Source: Candidatus Woesearchaeota archaeon CG07_land_8_20_14_0_80_44_23 (GTDB lineage Archaea > Nanobdellota > Nanobdellia > Woesearchaeales > 0-14-0-80-44-23). Taken from it: DNA of 21,577 nt. Below the pieces are notes generated by a model. It was not told the DNA's origin, ran no database searches, and saw only the letters and a program-made list of their open reading frames with translations. Each line of letters opens with the position of its first letter. The first letter of the stretch is position 1. This document shows positions 7,461 through 14,228 of the stretch, one piece after another. The stretch is taken from contig PEXD01000071.1 in assembly GCA_002779235.1 (NCBI GenBank), forward strand, positions 1-21,577. The letters are read 5' to 3'. Made by a program: the position numbers and the translations under genes.

Positions 7461-8672
7461 ATGGCCATGAACTATGATATTCTCGCTTTTTTGATTTTTA
7501 TAGCAATGCTCAGCATTGTAATGTACAAAAACAAGAAGCGGCTGTCCCTGCAAAAAGTTCTCTATCCCTTTGTCTACATAATTCTTTACAAGACACAGCT
7601 CGGTATAGGGTTCATGAAACGCCTTTCCAGCAGGCACAGGCAGATTATAGTGACAATTGCATACTGCTTCATCGGCTTTGCATTTGCCGGAATGATATTC
7701 ATATCATATGCCATCCTAAGGACGATGATTCAGTTCATAATCTCGCCGAAGACAACACAGACGGGAATGGCTTTAATCTATCCTGGAACCAGCATACCCG
7801 GAATTGGCTATCTTACTTTTTGGTACTGGCTCATAGGGCTCTTCACAATTGCGCTCGTCCACGAGCTTGCGCACGGCATAGTTGCTGTTGCGCACAAGAT
7901 AAAGATAAAGTCCAGCGGATTTGCAGTGCTTGGGATAATCGCGCCGCTGTTTCCCGCTGCATTTGTAGAGCCAGATGAAAAAGAGATGCGCAGGAGACCG
8001 CCGATACAGCAGTACTCAGTGCTTGCAGCAGGCCCAATGATAAACCTGCTGATTGCGCTGCTTCTGTTTGCTCTGATGCCCTACGTGGCTGACTCGTCAA
8101 ACTCGATGCTCGCGCCATTTGAGTCAAGGATGACTGTCCCAACTGGCTTCTCATTCACCATAAGCAATGCCTCAATGCCGGCAGGGCAGGCAGGGCTTGT
8201 CAATAATACGTTCATCACCTCAGTAAATGGAGCAAATGTTACTTCTGCTGATTCCTTCATAGAGCAGCTCTATTACTGCACAAAGCCCGGGCAGGAGATA
8301 ACCCTTGCCAGCCATAATGCAAGCTATGCAATAAAGACAATTGAAAGCCCTGCAGGGAACGGGCGCGCATACATTGGAGTTGAAAACTTAAGAAATGTAA
8401 GGGCAGTTGCCCCAGAATACAGAAGCGCATATCCTGTTTTTGCCTGGTTCAAGGGACTCTTCAAATGGCTGTTCCTGCTGAATTTCTTCATAGGGCTTAC
8501 CAACCTTCTCCCAATATTCATAACAGACGGTGCAAGAATGCTGCAGGTGGCGCTTGAGGACACTATTTCAAACAAGAAGAGGGCAGACCTCATATGGAAA
8601 GTGATAAACTGGATGTTCTTTGCGCTCATAGTGATAGGGCTTCTCTCGACCTATTTTAAGAAATTCTTTTAG
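7461..8672 (+). CDS. Site-2-protease-like membrane metalloprotease with PDZ domain (M50)
   Basis: M50 proteases cut substrates inside the membrane, often to release anchored regulators or clear signal remnants. The 403-residue protein has several membrane segments (about 7-22, 63-85, 120-140, 187-207, 334-352, 383-397). The zinc site HELAH is at 134-138, inside a hydrophobic helix. The segment AAGPMINLLIALLLF (189-203) follows, and the second active-site motif is NLLPIFITDGAR (348-359), giving Asp356 as the third ligand where many members read PLDGG. Between them lies a PDZ-like loop domain (about 225-310, including AGLVNNTFITSVNGANV). ATG at 7461 has GAGAGG nine bases upstream; a second ATG two codons later is less likely. 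It is a single-gene unit with its own TATA box. The substrate is not evident. Confidence 0.93.
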   Translation: MAMNYDILAFLIFIAMLSIVMYKNKKRLSLQKVLYPFVYIILYKTQLGIGFMKRLSSRHRQIIVTIAYCFIGFAFAGMIFISYAILRTMIQFIISPKTTQTGMALIYPGTSIPGIGYLTFWYWLIGLFTIALVHELAHGIVAVAHKIKIKSSGFAVLGIIAPLFPAAFVEPDEKEMRRRPPIQQYSVLAAGPMINLLIALLLFALMPYVADSSNSMLAPFESRMTVPTGFSFTISNASMPAGQAGLVNNTFITSVNGANVTSADSFIEQLYYCTKPGQEITLASHNASYAIKTIESPAGNGRAYIGVENLRNVRAVAPEYRSAYPVFAWFKGLFKWLFLLNFFIGLTNLLPIFITDGARMLQVALEDTISNKKRADLIWKVINWMFFALIVIGLLSTYFKKFF

Positions 8673-8717
8673 CCAATTGAAAATAAATAGAAGCAGATAA
8701 AATAATTGAAAATTAAT

Positions 8718-8981
8718 TTATACAATGTCCTCTTCTGCAAGAACAAGGAAGTCGCCTGTTGCGATGACTGCGCTGAAGGGTATAAGGATGTTCCCCTCCT
8801 TGTCCTTCTCAAGCTCCATCTTCTCAGTGTAAGGGGTTGGGTTCTTCAGCACCAGGTGTATAAGCTCCCCGGATTTTGTCTCAAATATGATGTCGCCTAC
8901 CTCTCCGAATTTCTTGCCTGATTTGCTGACAACGGTCTTTCCCAAGAGCTGGGCGCTTATCTTCTTTTCTTCTCCTGCCAT
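8718..8981 (-). CDS. PRC-barrel domain protein
   Basis: The 87-residue product is a single PRC-barrel: residues KISAQLLGKTVVSKSGKKFGEVGDIIF match the first strands (the GK-V-S-G-x-x-G-x-V-x-D pattern) and ILIPFSAVIATGDFLVL the last. PRC-barrels occur in photosystem H subunits, in the RNA-processing factor RimM and in small archaeal proteins, some linked to cell division. The sequence alone does not say which applies. I chose the ATG at 8981 because AGGTGA at 8989-8994 lies seven bases upstream. The more upstream ATG at 8999 would place that site inside the gene. It converges with the protease gene. A TATA box at 9048-9059 fits a leader of about 45 bases. Confidence 0.88.
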   Translation of the reverse strand: MAGEEKKISAQLLGKTVVSKSGKKFGEVGDIIFETKSGELIHLVLKNPTPYTEKMELEKDKEGNILIPFSAVIATGDFLVLAEEDIV

Positions 8982-9047
8982 GTTCTGCTCACCTTTCAAA
9001 AGATAGTATGATTTTATCTCTAATCCTTGTTAATCACAATAATTAAG

Positions 9048-9059
9048 TTATATATAAAA
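9048..9059 (-). promoter_or_regulatory. TATA box, probably for the PRC-barrel gene
   Basis: TTATATATAAAA is almost symmetric. On the minus strand it predicts a start near 9027 and a 45-base leader for the PRC-barrel gene, which has a good Shine-Dalgarno site. On the plus strand it would start transcription near 9079, before no obvious gene. Confidence 0.5.
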
Positions 9060-9129
9060 CTTTTTATTAAAGCCGCACGAGCTGCCGGAAAATTTCCACT
9101 GAGTGCCAAATGGCAAACACTCAATACTT

Positions 9130-9139
9130 TTTTATATTA
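9130..9139 (+). promoter_or_regulatory. TATA box of the Mre11-like operon
   Basis: TTTTATATTA is centred about 24 bases before the ATG at 9159, implying a leaderless messenger. It lies within the upstream extension of the reading frame, which argues that the extension is not translated. Just upstream, at 9104-9115, the palindrome TGCCAAATGGCA could be a regulator site. Confidence 0.55.
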
Positions 9140-9158
9140 CGCCATTTTAGTCATTTCC

Positions 9159-10400
9159 ATGAAATTTGCCCACATGGCGGACTGCCACATAGGCGCCTGG
9201 AGGGAGCCGAAGCTCAGGGAGGCAAACCTGCAGGCATTCTTCAGAGCAATAGATATCTGCATTGAAGAGAAAGTTGACTTCATTCTCATTTCCGGAGACC
9301 TCTTTAATACAGCATTTCCTGGAATAGACGGGCTGAAAGAGGTTGTTCTGAAACTGATGGAGCTAAAGGATGCAGAAATTCCAGCGTATGTAGTGCCGGG
9401 CAGCCATGACTTCAGCCCCTCTGGAAAGACCATGCTTGACGTCCTTGAAAATGCGCGGCTTTTCACAAACGTATTCAGGGGAAAGGTTGAGAACGGGCTT
9501 TTGAAGCTGAAGTTCACAGAGGACAGGAAAACAGGGGCGAAGATAACAGGAATCCTTGGAAGGAGAGGTCTGCTTGAGCAGTCCTATTACGAGAACCTTG
9601 ACAGAAAATCGCTTGAAGAGGAGCCCGGGTTCAAGATATTCATGTTCCACAGCCCAGTGCAGGAGCTCTGCCCTGAAGGAGCAATATTTGACTCCTCTCC
9701 ACTATCCTTCTTCCCAAAGGGCTTCAATTACTATGCGGGCGGGCATGTGCATACAGTGCTTTCAAAGAAGATTGAAGGATATGGCATTTTCTCCTATCCC
9801 GGGCCGCTCTTTCCCAACAGTTTTTCAGAGATGGAGGCGCTGCAGAACGGCGGCTTCTACATTGTAGATGAGGGCGGGGAAAAAATAAAGGCAAGCTACC
9901 GCCCGATAATACTTTACAATGTCTACCCAATCTCAGTTGACTGCGAGGGCAAGAGCGCAGAGCAGGCAAGGGCTTTAATCCTCGCAGCAGCAGAAGGCAG
10001 GGAGTTCATAAACACAATAGTGCTAATCAGGCTTTATGGAAAGCTCTCCCTGGGAAAAAGCTCTGACATAAACTTTTCAGAAATCTTCTCACAATTCTAC
10101 AGCAGGGGCGCATTCTTTGTAATGAAGAACACCAATGCGCTGAAAACAGATGAATTTGAGCAGGTGACATCTTCTGCAGATTCAGTGGAGAATATAGAGG
10201 AGCTGCTGATAAGCGAGAACGCAGCTAAGATGCGCTTCGGGAAAATCTCTGAGGAAAAATCCAAATTGTTCATCAAGGCGCTGATGACAGTCCTCTCATC
10301 AGAGAAAAAGGAGGGCGAGCGGGTCTCTGACTTTGAGTCCCGAATAAGAGATGATTTCAAGAGGGCGTTAAAAGAGAGTTACGGACAGGATGAACGCTGA
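9159..10400 (+). CDS. Mre11/SbcD-like DNA repair exonuclease
   Basis: Mre11-family nucleases use two metal ions to process DNA ends in double-strand break repair, normally with the ATPase Rad50. This 413-residue protein keeps the phosphodiesterase motifs: ADCHIG (Asp8, His10), SGDLFN (Asp47), GSHD (His83-Asp84), FMFHSP (His164) and GGHVH (His196, His198). The third motif has Ser82 where Mre11 usually has Asn (GNHD). I recall GSHDFSPSGKTM from other archaeal members, so this may be a subfamily trait. A longer frame from 9027 exists, but homology starts at MKFAHMADCH and the TATA box lies just upstream. The end overlaps the next gene by 11 bases. No rad50, herA or nurA gene is adjacent in the window. 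Confidence 0.93.
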   Translation: MKFAHMADCHIGAWREPKLREANLQAFFRAIDICIEEKVDFILISGDLFNTAFPGIDGLKEVVLKLMELKDAEIPAYVVPGSHDFSPSGKTMLDVLENARLFTNVFRGKVENGLLKLKFTEDRKTGAKITGILGRRGLLEQSYYENLDRKSLEEEPGFKIFMFHSPVQELCPEGAIFDSSPLSFFPKGFNYYAGGHVHTVLSKKIEGYGIFSYPGPLFPNSFSEMEALQNGGFYIVDEGGEKIKASYRPIILYNVYPISVDCEGKSAEQARALILAAAEGREFINTIVLIRLYGKLSLGKSSDINFSEIFSQFYSRGAFFVMKNTNALKTDEFEQVTSSADSVENIEELLISENAAKMRFGKISEEKSKLFIKALMTVLSSEKKEGERVSDFESRIRDDFKRALKESYGQDER

Positions 10401-10674
10401 AAAAATAGGGGAATTTCTGAAGCCGACTGAAAAGGCAATCCAAATATTCATTCCACTTCTTGCTTTCTTCTCGCTCTGGCTCTTTGCAGCGCGATTTCCA
10501 GTTTACTTCTTCATCGCCTTTGCAGCCTTCATTTACATATACGCCTGCGACCTTTCAAGAAGGATGCAGTTAGGGAGGATAAAAAGCGCAGGGCAGCTTG
10601 CCCTTGACCTCTCTCTTAAAATGCTTGCTTTTTTCATGGCAATGCTTCTCATTTACACACTTGGAAAAATTTAA
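10390..10674 (+). CDS. Small membrane protein, three predicted helices
   Basis: This 94-residue protein is mostly hydrophobic, with predicted membrane helices at about 17-34, 36-53 and 72-91, separated by the basic stretch DLSRRMQLGRIKSAG. I do not recognise a family. Its ATG lies inside the last codons of the Mre11-like gene (11-base overlap) with AGG just upstream, which points to translational coupling. Its stop codon coincides with a TATA-like AATTTAAAAG (10668-10677) for the next gene. Confidence 0.75.
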   Translation: MNAEKIGEFLKPTEKAIQIFIPLLAFFSLWLFAARFPVYFFIAFAAFIYIYACDLSRRMQLGRIKSAGQLALDLSLKMLAFFMAMLLIYTLGKI

Positions 10675-10699
10675 AAGACAGGGCTCCTTCTGGGAAAAT

Positions 10700-11911
10700 A
10701 TGAGATTAGCGGGAAAAAGAGGAGATTCAAACATAGACATGGTGATAAGCCTTGCAATATTTCTGGTTTTCCTCGCCTGGTTCTTCATATTCCTCAGGCC
10801 GTTTGCCGAGCCGAAGGAAAGTATCGCTTCGCTTTCCTCAATAATAGACAGCAACATAAAAGATTCAGAATGGCAGGTTGAGGAAACCAAGATTTTCATA
10901 TTCTCAAACAATTCAGGGATGGAGCCGCAGGCAGCATATTTCCCCTTTGAATGGAATGAAAGCAGCTTCCAGTTTGTGCCGGAAAGGCAGTTTGCCCTTA
11001 GGCAGGGAATGCTGTTCTTTTACGCAGATGCTTCAGAAAGCCCCCTTCTGCTTGCCCATTCAACAGAAAACCATTCGCAGCCCGGCGGCTGCGAAATCTC
11101 AGCATCAGACAAATTTTTCACAGCAGCAGGCGCAAGGGCTGATTTCAGCAGCTCACAGCTTTCAAATCTGAGCTATTACGGAAAAATCCTGATAACCGGA
11201 ATATCTGCACTTCTCAACAATGAGAGTCAGCAGCCGGACAACAGCTCATTCTCAAACATGAATGCTGCAGCATTCTATGAGATGAGTTCTGGAAACACAA
11301 GCTCACTATATGCAGCATTCTGCAACAGCAGCAGAATTTTTTACAGAATTGACGCAGGCGGCAGCAAGGAAATTGAGATGGATTTTTCACTCGGCAACTT
11401 CACCAGCTATTACATCAACAATGAGGAGAACGGCGATTTCTCAAACATTGCCGCAAATTCAAGCTTCATATACCTATATGACAACTCGAGCAGCACAGGG
11501 GTTTCACTGCTGTTCGGAAGCGAGGCAGATATTCTGCTCAATGCTGAGGGGCATATTCTCTCGGCAAGGATTAATTCAGAGACAGCCTCTGCATGGATAA
11601 GCCCGCATCAGGGCAACTACACCCAGCCCGAAAAATATTTGCAGGGAACTGCCTATGCTTTCAGCATCCCAAGAAATGAAAGCGGGCTTCCCGCAGCCCT
11701 TTTCTCCCCAAATTCAAGCGTCTCCCTCGGCAGCGGCTTTCCAGCAACCAAGAAATACTTTGTGAACATATCCTGTCCGGGGATGAATATTATTGATGGA
11801 AATGAGAGCAGCAGCGCTGAAACAGACGTTTATGCGCAATCAGCCACTGCATATCTGCTTTACAAAAATGGAACAATGGAGAGATGCAATGTCCAGAAAG
11901 CAGTTTGGTAG
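10700..11911 (+). CDS. Exported, single-anchor protein with many N-glycosylation sequons
   Basis: The 403-residue product starts MRLAGKRGDSNIDM and has one N-terminal membrane segment (about 14-34, VISLAIFLVFLAWFFIFL), then a long exported domain. I count about 17 Asn-X-Ser/Thr sequons, far more than in neighbouring soluble proteins, consistent with a glycosylated surface protein. Four cysteines lie in the exported part. The short basic stretch before the hydrophobic helix resembles archaeal pilin-type signal sequences only loosely. The frame extends 34 codons upstream, but this ATG sits 27 bases after the centre of AATTTAAAAG (10668-10677), suggesting a leaderless start; GGGA at 10692-10695 is also available. 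It overlaps the following gene by 23 bases. No enzymatic motif is seen. Confidence 0.82.
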   Translation: MRLAGKRGDSNIDMVISLAIFLVFLAWFFIFLRPFAEPKESIASLSSIIDSNIKDSEWQVEETKIFIFSNNSGMEPQAAYFPFEWNESSFQFVPERQFALRQGMLFFYADASESPLLLAHSTENHSQPGGCEISASDKFFTAAGARADFSSSQLSNLSYYGKILITGISALLNNESQQPDNSSFSNMNAAAFYEMSSGNTSSLYAAFCNSSRIFYRIDAGGSKEIEMDFSLGNFTSYYINNEENGDFSNIAANSSFIYLYDNSSSTGVSLLFGSEADILLNAEGHILSARINSETASAWISPHQGNYTQPEKYLQGTAYAFSIPRNESGLPAALFSPNSSVSLGSGFPATKKYFVNISCPGMNIIDGNESSSAETDVYAQSATAYLLYKNGTMERCNVQKAVW

Positions 11912-12290
11912 GCACGGATTTGTGAAGACCCTGGAAATGTTCCTGGCAGTGGCAATCATATTCATCTTCCTGATATTTGCCATACCTCAGAGCGCGCGGC
12001 TATATTCGCCAGGGCAGGACCTTTCAGTCCTTGAAGGGCTCTCAGAAGAACAGGCATTCAGGCAGGCGGTTCTCGCTGGAAATTCCTCTTACATAAACTC
12101 CTCAATAAGAAACCTTCTCGACGAGAACGGGCTCTCCATGCTCAACTTCACATTCTCAGTATCTTCAAACCCCAACTTTGTGCTCCAGGCAATCCCGGCA
12201 GAGCAGACAATAAGCTACTCTATGTTCATATCAGCAGAGGGCAGCTCATACTCGCCGAAAATCCTGAGAATTTACGCATGGAAGAAATGA
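11889..12290 (+). CDS. Pilin-like small exported protein
   Basis: The 133-residue protein begins MSRKQFGRHGFVKTLEMF and continues with a strongly hydrophobic helix (about 19-34), then a Ser/Asn-rich exported domain. A basic tip, glycine, then a hydrophobic helix with Glu near its start is the layout of type IV pilin-like (class III signal) proteins. In archaea these build pili or surface filaments after cleavage by a PibD-type peptidase. The exact motif match here (RHGF) is only approximate. GGAGAG at 11878-11883 precedes the chosen ATG by five bases, inside the end of the previous gene. The overlap suggests the two products are made together and may share an assembly. Confidence 0.8.
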   Translation: MSRKQFGRHGFVKTLEMFLAVAIIFIFLIFAIPQSARLYSPGQDLSVLEGLSEEQAFRQAVLAGNSSYINSSIRNLLDENGLSMLNFTFSVSSNPNFVLQAIPAEQTISYSMFISAEGSSYSPKILRIYAWKK

Positions 12291-12312
12291 AAAAATGATA
12301 AAAGATTATTAA

Positions 12313-12711
12313 TCAATAGCCGCCCACAAGCTCTTCAAGGTGAACATCCTTTTTTTCTGTAGGCACGTCCTTCTTGTTAACCTTAACAGCTATGTAAAGC
12401 GGCTGCCCAGGCATTATCCTGTCTGCAGGCGTATTGTTCTTCTGCGCAGTTATGGCTTCCACCACATGCTTGTTGATTATTCCATTTTCAAGCAGCTCCT
12501 GGCAATACGTATCGCCCTTCTCCGCAATTTCTTTTTCCCAAGTATAGTCACCGCCTCCCATGCCCCCTATTGAGAAGTATTCCTGCCCGTTGCTAGTGAA
12601 CACTTTATACTGTATAGGGCGTGTCAGCCTGTTGTAGCCAATGCCTGTTGTTACAAGCAATCCCCCTATCATCACTCCTGTGCCGATTATTCTTTTTATT
12701 TTTGAGTTCAT
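12313..12711 (-). CDS. Small membrane-anchored protein with LysM-like C-terminus
   Basis: The 132-residue product has a basic N-terminus, one membrane helix (about 9-27) and an exported domain. Residues 78-110 (INKHVVEAITAQKNN followed by TPADRIMPGQPLYIAVKV) resemble the second half of a LysM repeat, whose usual end is i-x-PG-x-x-L-x-I. The first half is not clear, so the assignment is tentative. A strong AAGGGGGT lies just before the ATG. The promoter region has a near-perfect inverted repeat on the predicted transcription start (12735-12762), suggesting tight regulation. It converges with the pilin-like gene with a 22-base gap. It is downstream of rpsB on the same strand but has its own TATA box. 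Confidence 0.75.
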   Translation of the reverse strand: MNSKIKRIIGTGVMIGGLLVTTGIGYNRLTRPIQYKVFTSNGQEYFSIGGMGGGDYTWEKEIAEKGDTYCQELLENGIINKHVVEAITAQKNNTPADRIMPGQPLYIAVKVNKKDVPTEKKDVHLEELVGGY

Positions 12712-12734
12712 ATTTTTTACCCCCTTGTTAAATA

Positions 12735-12762
12735 ATTATTGTCACTAAAAAGTAACAATAAT
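12735..12762 (-). promoter_or_regulatory. Inverted repeat (probable operator) at the LysM-like gene promoter
   Basis: ATTATTGTCACT (12735-12746) and AGTAACAATAAT (12751-12762) are reverse complements with one mismatch, separated by AAAA. On the minus strand, TTTAAAT at 12772-12778 predicts a start near 12749, in the centre of the repeat. A repressor bound here would block polymerase. Alternatively the repeat could fold at the 5' end of the messenger. Confidence 0.6.
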
Positions 12763-12841
12763 ATGGGAGTATTTAAATCTTCCGGTTTTTAGCCATTCAA
12801 AAATAGTAAAAATATTGAGAACAAATTTAGAAGAACTAATT

Positions 12842-12856
12842 AAAAAAATAAAAAAA
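12842..12856 (-). terminator. T-rich terminator of rpsB
   Basis: Minus-strand transcripts leaving rpsB meet two runs of seven T within 15 bases directly after the stop, a typical archaeal termination signal without hairpin. Confidence 0.55.
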
Positions 12857-12861
12857 GGAAT

Positions 12862-13458
12862 TTACTCGTCTGAGAAGTCCTCTTCCTTGTACTTGAACTC
12901 CTCATCGGACTTTATCATCCTGCGCTTTTTCATGTATTCCTTCGCAAGGATGTAGAAGAAAAGCCCTAAACTTTTCTTTCCCTTGTTGTTGCACGGCACC
13001 ACAAGGTCTATGTAATTTGACTGATTGTTGGTGTCGCAGAGCGCAATCACGGGAACCCCCATCTCAAATGCGTCGAGAACAGCATTCTTGTCAGGCCATG
13101 GGTCTGTTACAAACAGCAGCTTTGTCTCCATGAAATTCTTCAGCCTGGGATTGGTAAGCGTGCCCGGGGGATACCTCCCTGTTAATATCCTTGTTCCGGT
13201 TATCTTCCCGAAAAGCCTTGCGGCCTTCCAGCCATTCTCACGCCTGCTTACAATCAGCATCTCTTCGGGGGCGTAGTTCGCCATGAGGTTTATGGCAAGC
13301 TTTATCCTGTCATCTATTGTCTGCAGGTTGAGCACAGAAAGCCCGTCGGGCCTTGTCTTATAAATGAAGTTTTCCATGTACTTTGTCTTGAACTTTGTCC
13401 CTATGTGTATCCCTGACTTGAGATAGTCATTAGTCGGCACCAAAAACGACTCCGCCAT
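12862..13458 (-). CDS. rpsB: Small-subunit ribosomal protein S2
   Basis: The 198-residue protein is an archaeal S2 (uS2, RPSA type), part of the small ribosomal subunit. Characteristic stretches are SGIHIGTKFKTKYMENFIY, RPDGLSVLNLQTIDDRIKLA, GRYPPGTLTNP, FVTDPWPDKNAVLDAFEMGVPVIALCDTNN and IDLVVPCNNKGKKSLGLFFYILA. The C-terminus is acidic (EEDFSDE). A longer frame starts at 13500, but a strong GGAGGATGT at 13465-13473 and the family N-terminus fix the ATG at 13458. Unlike many archaeal genomes, no rpoN, rpoK or eno gene is beside it; thpR lies upstream. The leader between the two genes is long, GC-rich and highly foldable, which suggests control at the RNA level. Confidence 0.97.
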   Translation of the reverse strand: MAESFLVPTNDYLKSGIHIGTKFKTKYMENFIYKTRPDGLSVLNLQTIDDRIKLAINLMANYAPEEMLIVSRRENGWKAARLFGKITGTRILTGRYPPGTLTNPRLKNFMETKLLFVTDPWPDKNAVLDAFEMGVPVIALCDTNNQSNYIDLVVPCNNKGKKSLGLFFYILAKEYMKKRRMIKSDEEFKYKEEDFSDE

Positions 13459-13575
13459 TTTTTTACATCCTCCATAACATAAGCAGTGCAAGAATAACAC
13501 TGCATTTTTTTTACCTCAGCAGTTTCGCCAATTCCTTGGCAGCTTGCAGGCTACAGCGCCTGCGCTTAGGTCTTG
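13459..13575 (-). promoter_or_regulatory. Structured 5' leader of rpsB: three-way junction plus hairpin
   Basis: Read as minus-strand RNA, bases 13571-13513 can fold as a closed three-way junction. P1 pairs ACCUAAGC with GCUGAGGU (seven pairs and an A-G mismatch). P2 pairs GCAGGC with GCCUGC around a six-base loop (13563-13546). P3 pairs GCCAA with UUGGC around a GGAA (GNRA) tetraloop (13540-13527). Joining strands are 0, 5 and 6 bases. Eight A follow, then hairpin GCAGUG/CACUGC (13503-13483), then the Shine-Dalgarno site. The predicted start (near 13575) falls just before P1. The stretch is about 58% GC in AT-rich surroundings. It could be an autoregulatory leader bound by S2, a riboswitch-like element or an independent small RNA. 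Confidence 0.55.
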
Positions 13576-13596
13576 CAGAGGAGAATCCGGCGTTCA

Positions 13597-13605
13597 TTTA
13601 TAAAT
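13597..13605 (-). promoter_or_regulatory. TATA box of rpsB
   Basis: TTTATAAAT overlaps the thpR stop codon and, on the minus strand, predicts transcription from about 13575. This gives rpsB a leader of roughly 115 bases, long for a genome where many messengers look leaderless. Confidence 0.6.
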
Positions 13606-14128
13606 TTAACTGAAAAGCTGCAATATCAGAATAAATCGGGCCGTTGGGAGCCAGCACTGATTTCTTGAGGGAGAAAGAAGAAACGCTGAAGCGCATTTTT
13701 TTTATGCAAATCTTTGAGAGGGCTGAATCAAGGGCTGCCCTGTCCCTGATGTATTTCACTCTTGCAAGAGTTATGTGAGGGGAGAATTTTTCCCTTTTGA
13801 AGCCGAGCCCCGCAAGGGCGCTTTCAACTGCAGAATTCATGGAGTAAAAGCCTTCTGATTCAGCGCCAACCCAAATCACCCTCGGTTTTTTCCTGTTTGG
13901 GAAAAACCCCAAGCCAGAAAGGGACGCCTCAAAGGGGGCAGCCCTTATCCCTGCAAGCGCCGCTCTTACCCTTTCCAGCTGCTTTTCATCAATCTCCCCG
14001 AGGAACTTCAATGTGAGATGGAAGCCGCGTGCAAGCGAGAGCCCTGGAATTCCGGAAAGATTTGCCTGCACATTTGCAATCTCCTCAATTATCTCTTTTG
14101 GGAAATCCACAGCAACAAAGCATCTCAT
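13598..14128 (-). CDS. thpR: RNA 2',3'-cyclic phosphodiesterase (2H family)
   Basis: ThpR (LigT) opens 2',3'-cyclic phosphates on RNA ends and can act as a 2'-5' RNA ligase; in archaea it is linked to tRNA and RNA processing. The 176-residue length is typical. Both catalytic HxTx motifs are present: HLTL at 37-40 and HITL at 118-121, in the usual contexts GFHLTLKFLGE and FSPHITLARVK. The N-terminus MRCFVAVDFP is the family start. No Shine-Dalgarno sequence is seen; ATATTAATAT at 14150-14159 is centred 27 bases before the ATG, implying a leaderless messenger. Its stop codon sits in the TATA box of rpsB, which follows on the same strand. Confidence 0.95.
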   Translation of the reverse strand: MRCFVAVDFPKEIIEEIANVQANLSGIPGLSLARGFHLTLKFLGEIDEKQLERVRAALAGIRAAPFEASLSGLGFFPNRKKPRVIWVGAESEGFYSMNSAVESALAGLGFKREKFSPHITLARVKYIRDRAALDSALSKICIKKMRFSVSSFSLKKSVLAPNGPIYSDIAAFQLNL

Positions 14129-14183
14129 GGACGGAGTGTTTGTAGCCGCATATTAATATCTTATTGTAACCTGATAAATACGA

Positions 14184-14211
14184 AAGTGTGTATATTAAGT
14201 GTGTATATTAA
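14184..14211 (+). repeat. Tandem 13-base repeat upstream of the thioredoxin-fold gene
   Basis: AAGTGTGTATATTAA occurs at 14184-14198 and 14197-14211, a period of 13 bases, and a degenerate third start (TAGTGT) follows. It lies between the divergent thpR and thioredoxin-fold genes, 20-45 bases upstream of the latter's TATA box. This could be a pair of regulator sites or slipped TATA-like sequence. Confidence 0.65.
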
Positions 14212-14228
14212 TAGTGTTTTTCGGAAAA

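Noticed and set aside
9070..9127. Possible small RNA between a plus-strand TATA box and a T-run
   Set aside because: Only short palindromes (TGCCA/TGGCA, GAGTG/CACTC) are present, there is no C/D or H/ACA signature, and the TATA box is better used by the PRC-barrel gene.
9027..9158. 44-codon N-terminal extension of the Mre11-like frame
   Set aside because: Family homology starts at MKFAHMADCH, the extension contains the TATA box, and its sequence is not nuclease-like.
13513..13600. tRNA gene between thpR and rpsB
   Set aside because: The region is foldable and tRNA-sized but has no T-loop consensus and no acceptor stem; a three-way junction fits better.
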